From the NCBI GenBank assembly GCA_021780935.1, contig JAJXXT010000092.1, positions 1 through 17,210 of the forward strand: 17,210 nt of DNA, given 5' to 3'. Below the pieces are notes generated by a model. It was not told the origin of the DNA. It searched no databases and was given only the letters and a program-made list of their open reading frames with translations. The position numbers were made by a program, and so were the translations under genes. Numbering within the stretch: the first letter of the stretch is position 1; each line of letters starts with the position of its first letter. The stretch is from Pseudomonadota bacterium. GTDB lineage: Bacteria > Pseudomonadota > Alphaproteobacteria > Acetobacterales > Acetobacteraceae. This document shows positions 1 to 7,485 of the stretch, in pieces.

Positions 1-2
1 CA

Positions 3-533
3 GCGCCGCGAGCGCGCCGGCGCGGCCGGCGTGGCGGCAGGCGGCGGCGGCGCGACGGGCAGCCGCTTTCGCCCACCCAGACCGAGGAGGCCGAGGAGGG
101 CGACGCCGAGACCGAGGCGGACCGGTCCGCGCCAGCGGCGCCCGCCTACATCGCCCCGGCTTATAGCGGTCCGACACCAGCCGACCCGTTCGCCGGCCAG
201 GGCCTCGATATCTTCGATCTCATGGAGCAGGCCGAGGAAGCGCAGCACGCCGCCCCGCCGCCGCCACCTGCCCGGCCGCGCGCCGGCGAGGTGACCGTCG
301 GGCCGGCGGCGGAGCCGGCGGCACCGGTCATGCCCGAAGGCGAAGTCGAGGCGGCGGCGCCAGCCGAGCCGTCGGGCATCGAGGTGCCGGCGCCCGAAGC
401 TGCGCCGGCGCCGGATGTCCCGGCGAACCCGGCGACGCAGGAGGTGCTGCCGTCGCCGGTGCCGCCGCCGATCGACGTCGATGCGATCCCGGTAGCACCC
501 GAGGCGCGCAAGCGCGGCTGGTGGAAGAAGTAA
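3..533 (+). CDS. rne: C-terminal part of probable ribonuclease E (5' end outside window)
   Basis: The frame is open from the first bases to TAA at 531-533, giving 176 residues with no start needed. The fragment begins with an arginine cluster (RRRGRRGGRRRRR), continues through an acidic stretch (TEEAEEGDAETEAD), then a segment DPFAGQGLDIFDLMEQ, a long Pro/Ala-rich disordered region, and ends KRGWWKK. This composition matches the non-catalytic tail of alphaproteobacterial RNase E: arginine-rich RNA-binding patches, acidic and Pro/Ala-rich linkers, and a short basic Trp-Trp end. RNase E is the endonuclease that starts mRNA decay and processes rRNA and tRNA, and its tail scaffolds the degradosome. 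The catalytic half lies upstream and is not visible, so the name rests on the tail alone. Another Arg-rich protein with a disordered tail is possible. A 13-bp hairpin follows about 80 bases after the stop. Confidence 0.58.
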   Translation, partial: APRARRRGRRGGRRRRRDGQPLSPTQTEEAEEGDAETEADRSAPAAPAYIAPAYSGPTPADPFAGQGLDIFDLMEQAEEAQHAAPPPPPARPRAGEVTVGPAAEPAAPVMPEGEVEAAAPAEPSGIEVPAPEAAPAPDVPANPATQEVLPSPVPPPIDVDAIPVAPEARKRGWWKK

Positions 534-613
534 CCGGGACTTCGCCGCACCACCGGCGGCACGGGCCGAGGGCGCAGGCCCGGCGACACCACCGGGGACG
601 CAAGCCAGGAGTG

Positions 614-643
614 GTGGAGGAACGCGCGCACGCGTTCCTCCAC
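614..643. terminator. Strong hairpin downstream of the probable rne gene
   Basis: The arms 614-626 (GTGGAGGAACGCG) and 631-643 (CGCGTTCCTCCAC) pair perfectly over 13 bp around a 4-base loop CGCA. The hairpin lies 81 bases after the stop codon, in the gap between two convergent genes, so it could end transcription from either side. No T-run follows on either strand, so it is not a classical intrinsic terminator. It may instead be an RNA 3'-end stabiliser or a Rho-assisted stop. Confidence 0.5.
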
Positions 644-648
644 CCGGC

Positions 649-797
649 CTAGAGCAACCTCCGATCTGTCTAGAGCAACCTCCGATCTGTCGGAGCCGGT
701 CCGGCTCAGGCAGACCGGAGAAAAGTTGCCCCTGATCCTGAATTTCCCAGAGCACGATATCCGGCCAGATGATTCCACCTGGCCGGATATCGCCCTA
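649..797. repeat. Palindromic intergenic repeat element, copy 1
   Basis: This non-coding stretch shares its order of motifs with a second stretch at 4274-4410: TAGAGCAACCTCCGATCTGTC at the left, a central hairpin, a GTTGC block, a CAGAGCA block, and an ATCCGGCCAGATG hairpin ending near CTAG. In this copy the centre folds well: GAGCCG/CGGCTC around GTC, extended outward by CTCCGATCTGTC facing GGCAGACCGGAG. The right end is a perfect 14-bp inverted repeat, 755-768 (CGATATCCGGCCAG) and 779-792, with a 10-base loop. The element fills the convergent gap and ends at the TAG stop of the phosphoesterase gene. It contains no open reading frame of note. It could be a bidirectional terminator, a REP-like palindrome or a MITE-like element. 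Confidence 0.7.
650..691. repeat. Perfect 21-bp tandem duplication inside repeat copy 1
   Basis: Bases 650-670 and 671-691 are identical 21-mers that begin TAGAGCAACC and end CGATCTGTC. The second element copy at 4274 has this 21-mer only once, so the duplication is specific to copy 1 and probably arose by replication slippage. Confidence 0.9.
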
Positions 798-2483
798 GTT
801 CGCGGCGAGTGGCACGCCGGTCGCCGGATCGAGCATGAGCGGCGCGAGCTTGCCGCCGGACCGGAAGTCGAACATGTCCATGATCGAACCGGTGGTGGCG
901 TCGAAGGAGCCGCCGCCGAGCCGTTTGCCGCCCAGCCAGTTATCCTCGATGAAGCGCACCACCGAGGCCTGGCTGATCGGCTTGTGGGCGACGAAGTTCG
1001 GCTTCGCCCAGGGCGAGATCACCAGGAACGGGATGCGCGTGCCGGGGCCGCAGCGACCGTTCACCGGCTTGCCGGCGAGGCCCGCCATCGGCGTGCCGGT
1101 GCCGCAATTGCCGGCGCCGTCGAGCTGATCCGCCTGTGCATCGAACGAGGCGTTGGTCGGCTTCTGGAAGACGTGATCGTACCAGCCGTCGGAATCGTCC
1201 CAGGTGATGATCACCGCGGTGTGTTTCCAGCCGGGCTGGCGCTCGAGGAAATCGATCAGCGCCACCGTGCCCTGCTGCTCGTCGAGCGGGTCGGAATAGC
1301 CGGCGTGCCCGTCCTGGTAGGCGGGCAGCTTGATGTAGGAGACGGCGGGGAAGTTGCCCGCCTGCACCGCGGCGTAGAAATCCTTGAGTCCGTATTCATG
1401 GTTGGCGGGATCGGGCTTGCCGTCGGCGGCGAAGCTGTAGCCGATCGCGGCGAGCGAGCTCGGGCGCGCGTGGGTCGGATTGGCGGTGGAGGCGAAGTAC
1501 TGGAACCAGTTGTGGTGGGGGATGTAGTCGCTGATCCGGGCGTGCACGACCGGCGAGAGCGTGCTGCGATGGCAGCCGGTGCTGGCGTTGGCGTTTTTCG
1601 TTGCGAGATCGAACCCGCCCATGAAGCCGCCCCAGGTGACGTGCGCGGCGTTGAGCAGGTCGCCGATGTTACGCCCACGCATCATCACCTGGTCCGCGGG
1701 CGAGGAGCAGACGTCGTAGGCGGGATCGACGTCGTTGATCATCGCCAGGTCGCCGGCGCCGTCCTTGATGTAGTAGGAATAGCCGCCGTGGAGCCGGAAC
1801 GGCCGCTTCGTGGTGTGGACGATCCGCATGCCGTCGGTCTGGCCGGAAACGACCTCGAGCGCGCCGGGCGTCGAGGGGCCGTAGGTGTCGGTCCAGGCAT
1901 TGTCGCTCATCGCGAAATGCTGGGCGTAGTTCCACATCGCGGCGACCGTGTTGGCGTCGTAGTAGCCCATCACCTGGCCGCGGGTCGCAAACGCACCCGG
2001 GCCGCCGGCCGAGCCTTTGCCGGTAAAGCGGGGGAACAGGTCCATCCGGCCGTGGTCGTAGGCAAGCTGCTCGGCGGTATAGGCGTGATCCTGGTCGGCG
2101 GTCGCAGCCTGGCTGCGGTCGAGGCGGTATGGGTTGGCGGCGTCCCGGCCATTCGCCTGGTTGGTGAAATTCGGGTTGCGTGTGAGCAGCTCGTCCTGCG
2201 CCAACCCGTTGACCGCGGGCGTGCCGGGGCGCGCCGTGAAGGCGGGCTCGCCGTTGGGGTTGGCCGCCTTCGGGTAGGTGCCGAAATAATGATCGAAGGA
2301 AACGTTCTCGTTGTAGATAATCACCAGGTGCTGGATCGGCGTCGCGGTGGGCGCGGACGCGGCGGACGCAGCCGCGGCGGGCGCGGTGGCGCCGGTGGGC
2401 GGGGCGGCCAGCGCGGGCGTGGCGAGCAGGCAGGCGGCGAGGCTGGTCGAAGCGGTCGCCAACAGGACCTCGTGCAACGTCAT
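795..2483 (-). CDS. Exported phosphoesterase, AcpA / phospholipase C family
   Basis: A 562-residue protein of the phosphoesterase superfamily (PF04185; acid phosphatase AcpA and bacterial phospholipase C). These are exported metal-dependent enzymes that cleave phosphomonoesters or phospholipid head groups. Visible family motifs are NENVSFDHYFGTYP (58-71), the region around DNAWTDTYGPSTPG (194-207), AYQDGHAGYSDP (388-399) and the metal-site motif WDDSDGWYDHV (428-438). The N-terminus is a signal sequence with a likely cleavage after LLATPALA, followed by an Ala-rich linker (30-49). The ATG at 2483 was chosen because GAGGAG sits at 2492-2497, 8 bases upstream. An upstream in-frame ATG at 2531 has no such site. 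LAAC at residues 15-18 resembles a lipobox, so a lipoprotein is an alternative. The gene is divergent from the CoA ligase. Family call is firm; substrate is unknown. Confidence 0.9.
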   Translation of the reverse strand: MTLHEVLLATASTSLAACLLATPALAAPPTGATAPAAAASAASAPTATPIQHLVIIYNENVSFDHYFGTYPKAANPNGEPAFTARPGTPAVNGLAQDELLTRNPNFTNQANGRDAANPYRLDRSQAATADQDHAYTAEQLAYDHGRMDLFPRFTGKGSAGGPGAFATRGQVMGYYDANTVAAMWNYAQHFAMSDNAWTDTYGPSTPGALEVVSGQTDGMRIVHTTKRPFRLHGGYSYYIKDGAGDLAMINDVDPAYDVCSSPADQVMMRGRNIGDLLNAAHVTWGGFMGGFDLATKNANASTGCHRSTLSPVVHARISDYIPHHNWFQYFASTANPTHARPSSLAAIGYSFAADGKPDPANHEYGLKDFYAAVQAGNFPAVSYIKLPAYQDGHAGYSDPLDEQQGTVALIDFLERQPGWKHTAVIITWDDSDGWYDHVFQKPTNASFDAQADQLDGAGNCGTGTPMAGLAGKPVNGRCGPGTRIPFLVISPWAKPNFVAHKPISQASVVRFIEDNWLGGKRLGGGSFDATTGSIMDMFDFRSGGKLAPLMLDPATGVPLAAN

Positions 2484-2662
2484 GCGGGGTTCTCCTCGGA
2501 CGTGGGTGGATTGTGAATGGCCGCGGCGCATTTACGATGTCACGGTCGGCGGCGGGATGACGATATCGTGACGCGCGCGGCCGGAGTCCCGGTTTGCCGC
2601 CGCTCGTCGGCCCGCGTATTGGTTTAGGGTTCAAGCATCGGCACGATCGGGGGAGGCAGCGC
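2484..2662. promoter_or_regulatory. Divergent promoter region between phosphoesterase and CoA ligase
   Basis: This 179-base gap should carry both promoters. It holds a 10-bp palindrome ACGATATCGT at 2560-2569, and half-sites GTCACG (2539-2544) and CGTGAC (2567-2572) in inverted orientation. These are possible operator sites for a regulator of one or both genes. I could not assign convincing -35/-10 boxes. Shine-Dalgarno-like sequences lie at both edges (GAGGAG on the minus strand at 2492-2497, GGGGGAGG on the plus strand at 2649-2656). Confidence 0.35.
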
Positions 2663-4276
2663 ATGGACCGGAGGTTCGACGATTTCGCGGTGCGCAGCCT
2701 GCCGCCGCGCGAGCAGTGGCCGGACCTGATCTTCACGCTGCCGGAACTCGCCCTGCCGGCGCGGCTCAACTGGGTCGGGCGGCTGTTCGAGGCGCAGCTC
2801 GCCGCCGGGCGCGGCGCGGCGGCGTGCGTGATCGGGCCGCACGAAGCCCATACCTACCAGCAATTCCTCGAACGCGTGGACCGCATCGCCTGGGTGCTGG
2901 TGGAGCGGCTCGGGATGGCGCGCGGCGGGCGGGTGCTGATCCGCGGCTTCAACTCGCCGACGATGCTCGCCGCGACGCTCGCGGTGATGAAGGCAGGCGG
3001 CATCGCGGTGCCGACCATGGCGATGCTGCGCGCGCGCGAACTCGCCTACCCGATCGCCAAGGCGCAGATCGATCTGGCGCTGTGCGAGGCGGGGCTCGCC
3101 GACGAGCTGCGCGCGGTGCAGGCGCCGGCACCGGGGCTGCGCCGCATCGTGACCTGGAGCGGGCCCGGCGGCGGCGCGGGCGAGCTCGAGGCGATGATGG
3201 CCGAGGCGCCGGCGAGCTACCCGGCCGCGGACACCGCCGCCGACGAGGTCTGTTTCATCGGCTTCACCTCCGGCACCACGGGCGTCCCCAAGGGGGCGAT
3301 GCATTTCCACCGTGACCTGATCGCGACCTGCGAAAGCTATGCGCGCCATGTGCTGCGTCCGCGCGCCAGCGACCGTTTCATCGGCTCCGCGCCCGTCGCC
3401 TTTACCTTCGGCTTCGGCGGCCATGCGCTGTTCCCGCTCTGGGCGGGCGCCTCCACGGTGATGCTCGAGCGCACCGGGCCCGACGAGCTGCTGGCCGCCA
3501 TCGCGACCTACGGCGCGACGGTGCTGTTCACCGCGCCCACCGCCTATCGGGCGATGCTCGCGAAGCTGCCCGCGGGCGGGCTCCCGGGGCTGCGCGTCTG
3601 CGTCTCGGCCGGCGAGACCCTGCCCGCCGCGACCTTCGCGGCGTGGCGGGAGGCGACCGGGCTCAGCATCCTCGACGGGCTGGGTTCGACGGAAATGTTT
3701 CACATCTTTATCGGCAGCGGGGCCGAGGCGGTGCGCGCCGGGGCGACCGGGCGCGCGGTGCCCGGCTACGAGGCGAAGATCGTGGACGCGGACGGCGATG
3801 CGGTGGCGGACGGCACGCCGGGGCGACTTGCGGTGCGCGGGCCCACCGGCTGCAAATACCTCGGCGACGCGCGGCAGGGCGTCTATGTGCAGCGCGGCTG
3901 GAACATCACCGGCGACACCTATGTCCGCGACGCGGACGGCTATTTCCACTACCAGGCGCGCTCCGACGACATGATCGTCTCGGCGGGCTACAATATCGGC
4001 GGGCCGGAGGTGGAAGCGGCGCTGCTGCTGCACGAGGCGGTGGCGGAGTGCGCGGTGATCGGCTGGCCCGATCCCGACCGCGGCATGATCGTCAAGGCAT
4101 TCGTGGTGCTGCGGGAGGGATTCTCCGGCAACGCGGCGATGGTGGCGGCGCTGCAGGAGCACGTGAAGGCGACGATCGCGCCCTACAAATATCCGCGCGC
4201 GATCGAGTTTCGCGACGCGCTGCCGAAGACGCCGACGGGCAAGCTGCAGCGCTTCAGGCTGCGCCAGGGGGCCTAG
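2663..4276 (+). CDS. Acyl/aryl-CoA ligase, benzoate / 2-aminobenzoate-CoA ligase type
   Basis: A 537-residue cytoplasmic AMP-forming acyl-CoA synthetase of the ANL superfamily. Such enzymes adenylate a carboxylic acid and transfer it to CoA. Visible core motifs, in order: the phosphate-binding loop FTSGTTGVPKGAMH (201-214), GLGSTEMFH (339-347), the hinge and A8 region RSDDMIVSAGYNIG (433-446), and PKTPTGK with the catalytic lysine near the C-terminus (521-527). The N-terminal pattern LPPREQWPDLIFTLPEL resembles the 2-aminobenzoate/benzoate-CoA ligase family. ATG 2663 was chosen over an upstream in-frame ATG at 2594 because GGGGGAGG lies 6 bases ahead. No ring-reductase, monooxygenase or other aromatic pathway gene is nearby, so the substrate is uncertain. 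The TAG stop is also the first base triplet of repeat copy 2. Confidence 0.85.
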   Translation: MDRRFDDFAVRSLPPREQWPDLIFTLPELALPARLNWVGRLFEAQLAAGRGAAACVIGPHEAHTYQQFLERVDRIAWVLVERLGMARGGRVLIRGFNSPTMLAATLAVMKAGGIAVPTMAMLRARELAYPIAKAQIDLALCEAGLADELRAVQAPAPGLRRIVTWSGPGGGAGELEAMMAEAPASYPAADTAADEVCFIGFTSGTTGVPKGAMHFHRDLIATCESYARHVLRPRASDRFIGSAPVAFTFGFGGHALFPLWAGASTVMLERTGPDELLAAIATYGATVLFTAPTAYRAMLAKLPAGGLPGLRVCVSAGETLPAATFAAWREATGLSILDGLGSTEMFHIFIGSGAEAVRAGATGRAVPGYEAKIVDADGDAVADGTPGRLAVRGPTGCKYLGDARQGVYVQRGWNITGDTYVRDADGYFHYQARSDDMIVSAGYNIGGPEVEAALLLHEAVAECAVIGWPDPDRGMIVKAFVVLREGFSGNAAMVAALQEHVKATIAPYKYPRAIEFRDALPKTPTGKLQRFRLRQGA

Positions 4277-4410
4277 AGCAACCTCCGATCTGTCTGAGCT
4301 CGTCCCTCAGGCGGAGCGGCGATACGTTGCTCTGGATTCGATGTTCTCTCTGGATTCGATGTTCTCCAGAGCAGGAAATCCGGCCAGATGAAGCCATCCG
4401 GTCGGATCTA
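4274..4410. repeat. Palindromic intergenic repeat element, copy 2
   Basis: This copy has the same orientation and motif order as 649-797. It starts exactly at the TAG stop of the CoA ligase with the same 21-mer (4274-4294). Inside are AGAGCAAC (4275-4282), its reverse complement GTTGCTCT (4326-4333), and a third arm CCAGAGCA near 4366-4373, so at least two mutually exclusive stems are possible (TGCTCTGGA can also pair with TCCAGAGCA). The right end has an imperfect inverted repeat ATCCGGCC (from 4378) and GGTCGGAT (to about 4407). It occupies a convergent gap, as copy 1 does. The centre has diverged from copy 1, while the left end is nearly identical. Confidence 0.7.
4331..4366. repeat. Perfect 18-bp tandem duplication inside repeat copy 2
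   Basis: Bases 4331-4348 and 4349-4366 are identical 18-mers (TCTGGATTCGATGTTCTC). Copy 1 of the element has no matching duplication here, so the event is local to this copy. Confidence 0.9.
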
Positions 4411-4429
4411 GCGCCAGCGCGGGCGGCGC

Positions 4430-5224
4430 TCAGCCGCCGCGCATCTCGCGGTATTCGCGCCGGACGATCTCGAGCAGCTCGGCGGGCGAGGTTTCCGCGG
4501 CGTGGCTCTCGTAGGTCACGCTGCCGTGCTGCATCAGCATCACCCGGTCGCAGACTTCCAGCGTCTGCGCGTAGTTGTGCGCGATCATGACGATGGCGAT
4601 ATCGCCGCGCGCCTTGAGCCGCTCGATCAGCGCGATGATCTGGCCGGCCTCGCGCGCGCCCATCGCCGCGAGGGGCTCGTCGAGCAGCAGGATCTTGGCG
4701 TCCGAGTGGACGGCGCGGGCGACGGCGATGGCCTGGCGCTGGCCGCCCGAGAGCCGGCCGACCTCGAGGTTCACGTTGGGGATGTTGACGCCGATATCGG
4801 CGAGCGCGTCCATCGCCCGCTCGCGCATCGCCCGGTGGTCGAGGAGGCGGAACGGGCCCGGCTTCAGCAGTTCCCGGTTGAGGAACATGTTGTGGTAGAT
4901 CGAAAGCCCGTTCACCAGGGCGAGGTCCTGGTAGACGCACTCGATGCCCAGCGCGCGGGCGCGGTCCACCGTGTTCAGCGTCTGGTGCTGGCCGTGCACG
5001 TAGATCGTTCCGGCATCGGGCTGATGAAAGCCGGTGAGGATCTTGAGCAGCGTCGACTTGCCGGCGCCGTTGTCGCCGAGGATGCCGAGCATCTCGCCGG
5101 CGGCAACCTGCATGCCGACACCGCCGAGCGCCTCGACCGAGCCGAAGCGCTTGACGATGCCCTCGGCGCGCAGCGCCTCCGGGCCCCGGGGTTGGGGCTG
5201 GGGCTGGGCTTGGGGCGCGGTCAT
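4430..5224 (-). CDS. frcA: Sugar ABC importer ATPase, single-domain FrcA type
   Basis: A 264-residue ABC ATPase that powers uptake through the neighbouring permease on the inner face of the cytoplasmic membrane. Motifs: Walker A GDNGAGKST (50-58), Q-loop near YQD (98-100), signature LSGGQ (158-162), Walker B ILLLDEP (178-184) and H-loop His 216. Ribose-type ATPases (RbsA) usually carry two ABC domains. This protein has one, as in FrcA of the fructose/mannose/ribose system of Sinorhizobium. The N-terminus has a short Gln-Pro repeat (AQPQPQPQPRGP). The ATG overlaps the permease stop (ATGA, 5221-5224), indicating translational coupling. It is the last gene of a B-C-A set and its stop faces repeat copy 2. 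The sugar cannot be read from sequence; the symbol marks the family. Confidence 0.88.
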   Translation of the reverse strand: MTAPQAQPQPQPRGPEALRAEGIVKRFGSVEALGGVGMQVAAGEMLGILGDNGAGKSTLLKILTGFHQPDAGTIYVHGQHQTLNTVDRARALGIECVYQDLALVNGLSIYHNMFLNRELLKPGPFRLLDHRAMRERAMDALADIGVNIPNVNLEVGRLSGGQRQAIAVARAVHSDAKILLLDEPLAAMGAREAGQIIALIERLKARGDIAIVMIAHNYAQTLEVCDRVMLMQHGSVTYESHAAETSPAELLEIVRREYREMRGG

Positions 5225-6231
5225 TGCGGGCGCATGCCGCGGTGGCGCGCGAGCTGGATGTTGGCGATCATCGCCAGCAGGATGGCGCCGCCGATGATGA
5301 TGTCGAACATGAAGGCGTTGATGCCCTGCAGGGTGAAGCCGTCCTGCAGGATGCCGAGCACGATGCCGCCGATCAGCCCGCCGATGATGGTGCCGGCGCC
5401 GCCAGCGATCGCGGTGCCGCCGATGACACCGGAGGCGACGCCGAGGAACATGATGTTGCTGCCGCCGGCGAGCGGGTCCGTCGAACCGATGCGGAACGCC
5501 TCGAGGATGCCGCAGAAGCCGCCGAGCGTGCTGGTGATGATGAAGTTGCCGATCTTGATACGGTCGATGTTGATGCCGGCCTCGGCGGCCGCGATGGCAT
5601 TGCCGCCGGTGGCGATGGTGTGCAGGCCCCAGCGCGTGTGCCGCAGCACGACGTGCATCAGCGCCACCAGCGCCAGCGCCCAGAGGAACTCCGCATAGCC
5701 CCAGCCGCCGAGGATCGCGTTGAGCAGCCCGTTGCCGGGCGTGTCGGCCGGGAAACCGCGCGAGATCGTGAGCGTGATGCCGGTGATGAGGAAGAACATG
5801 CCGAGCGTGGTGATGAAGCTCGGCACGTTGAGATGGACGGTGATGAGCCCGATCACCAGGCCGACCATGGCGCAGACGATGAGCGCCGCGACGATCGCGC
5901 CGACCACCGGCAGGCCGGCATTGTAGGCCTTCTCCATGATGAACGGCGCCAGCGCGAAGACCTGGCCCACCGAGAGGTCGATCTCGCGGCAGATCAGCAG
6001 CATGATCTCGCCGCAGGCAAGGATCACCGGGGCCGCGACGAACTGCGACAGCGTCTGCAGATTGGCGTCGGTGAGGAAGTTGTTCGCCGTCAGCTCGAAA
6101 TAGATGACGAGGACGACGGCGACGAAAAAGACGCTCGCCTCCGGCCGCAGCGCCAGCTCGGTGAGGCGCGCCGCGACGCTCCGGCGCGGGGGAAGAGCCC
6201 CCGCCCGCGCCGGGTCGTTGCGTTGCTGCAC
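5221..6231 (-). CDS. frcC: Sugar ABC importer permease, FrcC/RbsC type
   Basis: A 336-residue polytopic membrane protein of the branched-chain/ribose permease superfamily (BPD_transp_2). Many hydrophobic segments are visible, for example VFFVAVVLVIYFEL, VGAIVAALIVCAMVGLVIGL and FLWALALVALMHVVL, plus the family motif REIDLSVGQ. Near the C-terminus is a Gly-rich segment (GVASGVIGGTAIAGGAGTII) typical of the family. No ATG precedes the first membrane segment in frame. The best start is GTG at 6231-6229, which begins 5 bases after the TGA of the binding-protein gene and gives the N-terminus (M)QQRNDPARAG. A much longer open frame running back through the binding-protein gene is out of frame with it and is not coding. 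The stop overlaps the start of the ATPase gene. Confidence 0.88.
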   Translation of the reverse strand: MQQRNDPARAGALPPRRSVAARLTELALRPEASVFFVAVVLVIYFELTANNFLTDANLQTLSQFVAAPVILACGEIMLLICREIDLSVGQVFALAPFIMEKAYNAGLPVVGAIVAALIVCAMVGLVIGLITVHLNVPSFITTLGMFFLITGITLTISRGFPADTPGNGLLNAILGGWGYAEFLWALALVALMHVVLRHTRWGLHTIATGGNAIAAAEAGINIDRIKIGNFIITSTLGGFCGILEAFRIGSTDPLAGGSNIMFLGVASGVIGGTAIAGGAGTIIGGLIGGIVLGILQDGFTLQGINAFMFDIIIGGAILLAMIANIQLARHRGMRPQ

Positions 6232-6236
6232 CGGTA

Positions 6237-7340
6237 TCAGCCGCCGATCGGGCCGCTGCGCGGCACGATCATGCGGGTCGCGGAACTGCCCTCGTAGCGG
6301 GTCTTGGTGCTGAGATAGGGGCCGACCGTGGACTTGGTGACGAATTTGAGGCCGGTGTTGACGTCGGCCGCGCCGACCAGGCCGCCCGAGACCTTGTAGG
6401 CGAACATCTCCATCACCGTGTAGAAGCCCTGCAGGTAGGGCTGCTGGTCGATCGCGAAGTCGAGGAAGCCGTCGTGCACCGCCTGCAGCGTGCGCGGCTG
6501 CAGGTCGAAGCCGCCGCCGTGAACGCCCTTCTTCGGCAGGTCGTACTGGCGCATCACGAGGCCGACATTCATGGTGTCGCCGCCGCCGGTGCCGAACATG
6601 CCCTTCACCTCCTGGTTGCCCAGGTAGTAGGCGCGGATCTTGGAGAGGGCGACGTTCACCGTCGGGTCGGTCGCGATCATCGTCGCTTCGATCTTGGCGC
6701 CCGACTTCTTGATCGCGTCGAGCGCGCCGTCGACGCGCGGCTGCAGGTTGAGCTGCCCGGGCGTGGCGATGAACAGCGCGACCTTGCCCGAGCCCACCAG
6801 TTCGACGATCTTCTGGCCCATCATCTGGCCCGAGAGGAACAGGTCCTGGCCGACATAGGCGAGGCGCTTGTTGGGGCTGCCGCGCGGCGCGTCGGCGTTG
6901 TAGCTCCAGACCGGGATGCCAGCGGCGAGCGCGCGCGCGGTGGGCTTGTCGAAGCCCTTGGGATCGACGATCGGCACCGCGATCGCGTCCGCCTGCGCGG
7001 CGATGGCGGCGTTCATGGAGTTGACCATCTGGCCGACATCGGAGGTCTCCGAGCCGGTCCACTGGTAGGTGCAGTCGAGCAGCGCGCAGGCGTCGTGGAT
7101 GCCATACTGGCAGGGCACGAAGAACGGGTTGGTCGTCACGTGGTTGACGAAGACGAATTTCCACTTCGGATGGGCGGGGAACGGCCCGGTCCCGGCGGCC
7201 TCAGCGCGCCCGGCCATGGCGGCGAGCATCCCGGCGGCGGCGGTCGCGGTGACGCCGTGCATCATGGCGCGCCGCGGCAGGCGCTCGGCGACGGCGGCTA
7301 TGGCGCGCGCGCCCGCCGCCCTGGAATCGGCCTCACTCAT
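6237..7340 (-). CDS. frcB: Sugar-binding periplasmic protein of the ABC importer, FrcB type
   Basis: A 367-residue exported solute-binding protein of periplasmic binding protein family 4 (ribose/galactose-binding fold, PF13407). The mature part starts with FVFVNHVTTNPFF and carries the typical SMNAAIAAQADAIAVPI and GIPVWSYNADAP segments. The leader has twin arginines (LPRRAMMHG, Arg 23-24), an Ala-rich hydrophobic stretch and AEA at about 46-48, so Tat export is likely. ATG 7340 is preceded by GGGAGG about 8 bases upstream; the open frame upstream of it has no support. It is the first gene of the importer operon, and the permease GTG follows within 5 bases of its stop. It is divergent from a second importer across 145 bases. 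The ligand is likely a sugar but is not determined. Confidence 0.88.
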   Translation of the reverse strand: MSEADSRAAGARAIAAVAERLPRRAMMHGVTATAAAGMLAAMAGRAEAAGTGPFPAHPKWKFVFVNHVTTNPFFVPCQYGIHDACALLDCTYQWTGSETSDVGQMVNSMNAAIAAQADAIAVPIVDPKGFDKPTARALAAGIPVWSYNADAPRGSPNKRLAYVGQDLFLSGQMMGQKIVELVGSGKVALFIATPGQLNLQPRVDGALDAIKKSGAKIEATMIATDPTVNVALSKIRAYYLGNQEVKGMFGTGGGDTMNVGLVMRQYDLPKKGVHGGGFDLQPRTLQAVHDGFLDFAIDQQPYLQGFYTVMEMFAYKVSGGLVGAADVNTGLKFVTKSTVGPYLSTKTRYEGSSATRMIVPRSGPIGG

Positions 7341-7485
7341 CTTTTTGTTCCTCCCTGTTGTGGCCGATCCCCAACGCGGGCCCGCCACGGGCGGCGAGTG
7401 TAGCGCTGCCATCGCCGGCCGCAAGGCGGTTGCCGGCGCGGCGCGGCGCGATAGGGTGCGGCGCCGCCATCGAGGGAGAGACAGG
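7341..7485. promoter_or_regulatory. Shared divergent promoter region of two ABC importers
   Basis: These 145 bases separate the start codons of two divergent transporter operons. An inverted repeat CGCCGGC (7413-7419) / GCCGGCG (7432-7438) is visible near the middle and could be an operator or simply GC-rich chance. I looked for the conserved parts of a TPP riboswitch because of the THI5-like binding protein and saw none. No clear sigma-70 boxes could be assigned. Confidence 0.35.

Noticed and set aside
6232..7164. Extension of the sugar permease frame upstream into the binding-protein gene, as one 647-residue fusion
   Set aside because: The upstream part is out of frame with the well-supported binding protein and has no membrane or family character. 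The permease proper starts at the GTG at 6231.
7341..7485. TPP riboswitch ahead of the THI5-like importer
   Set aside because: The conserved CTGAGA and ACCTGATCTGG-type segments are absent.
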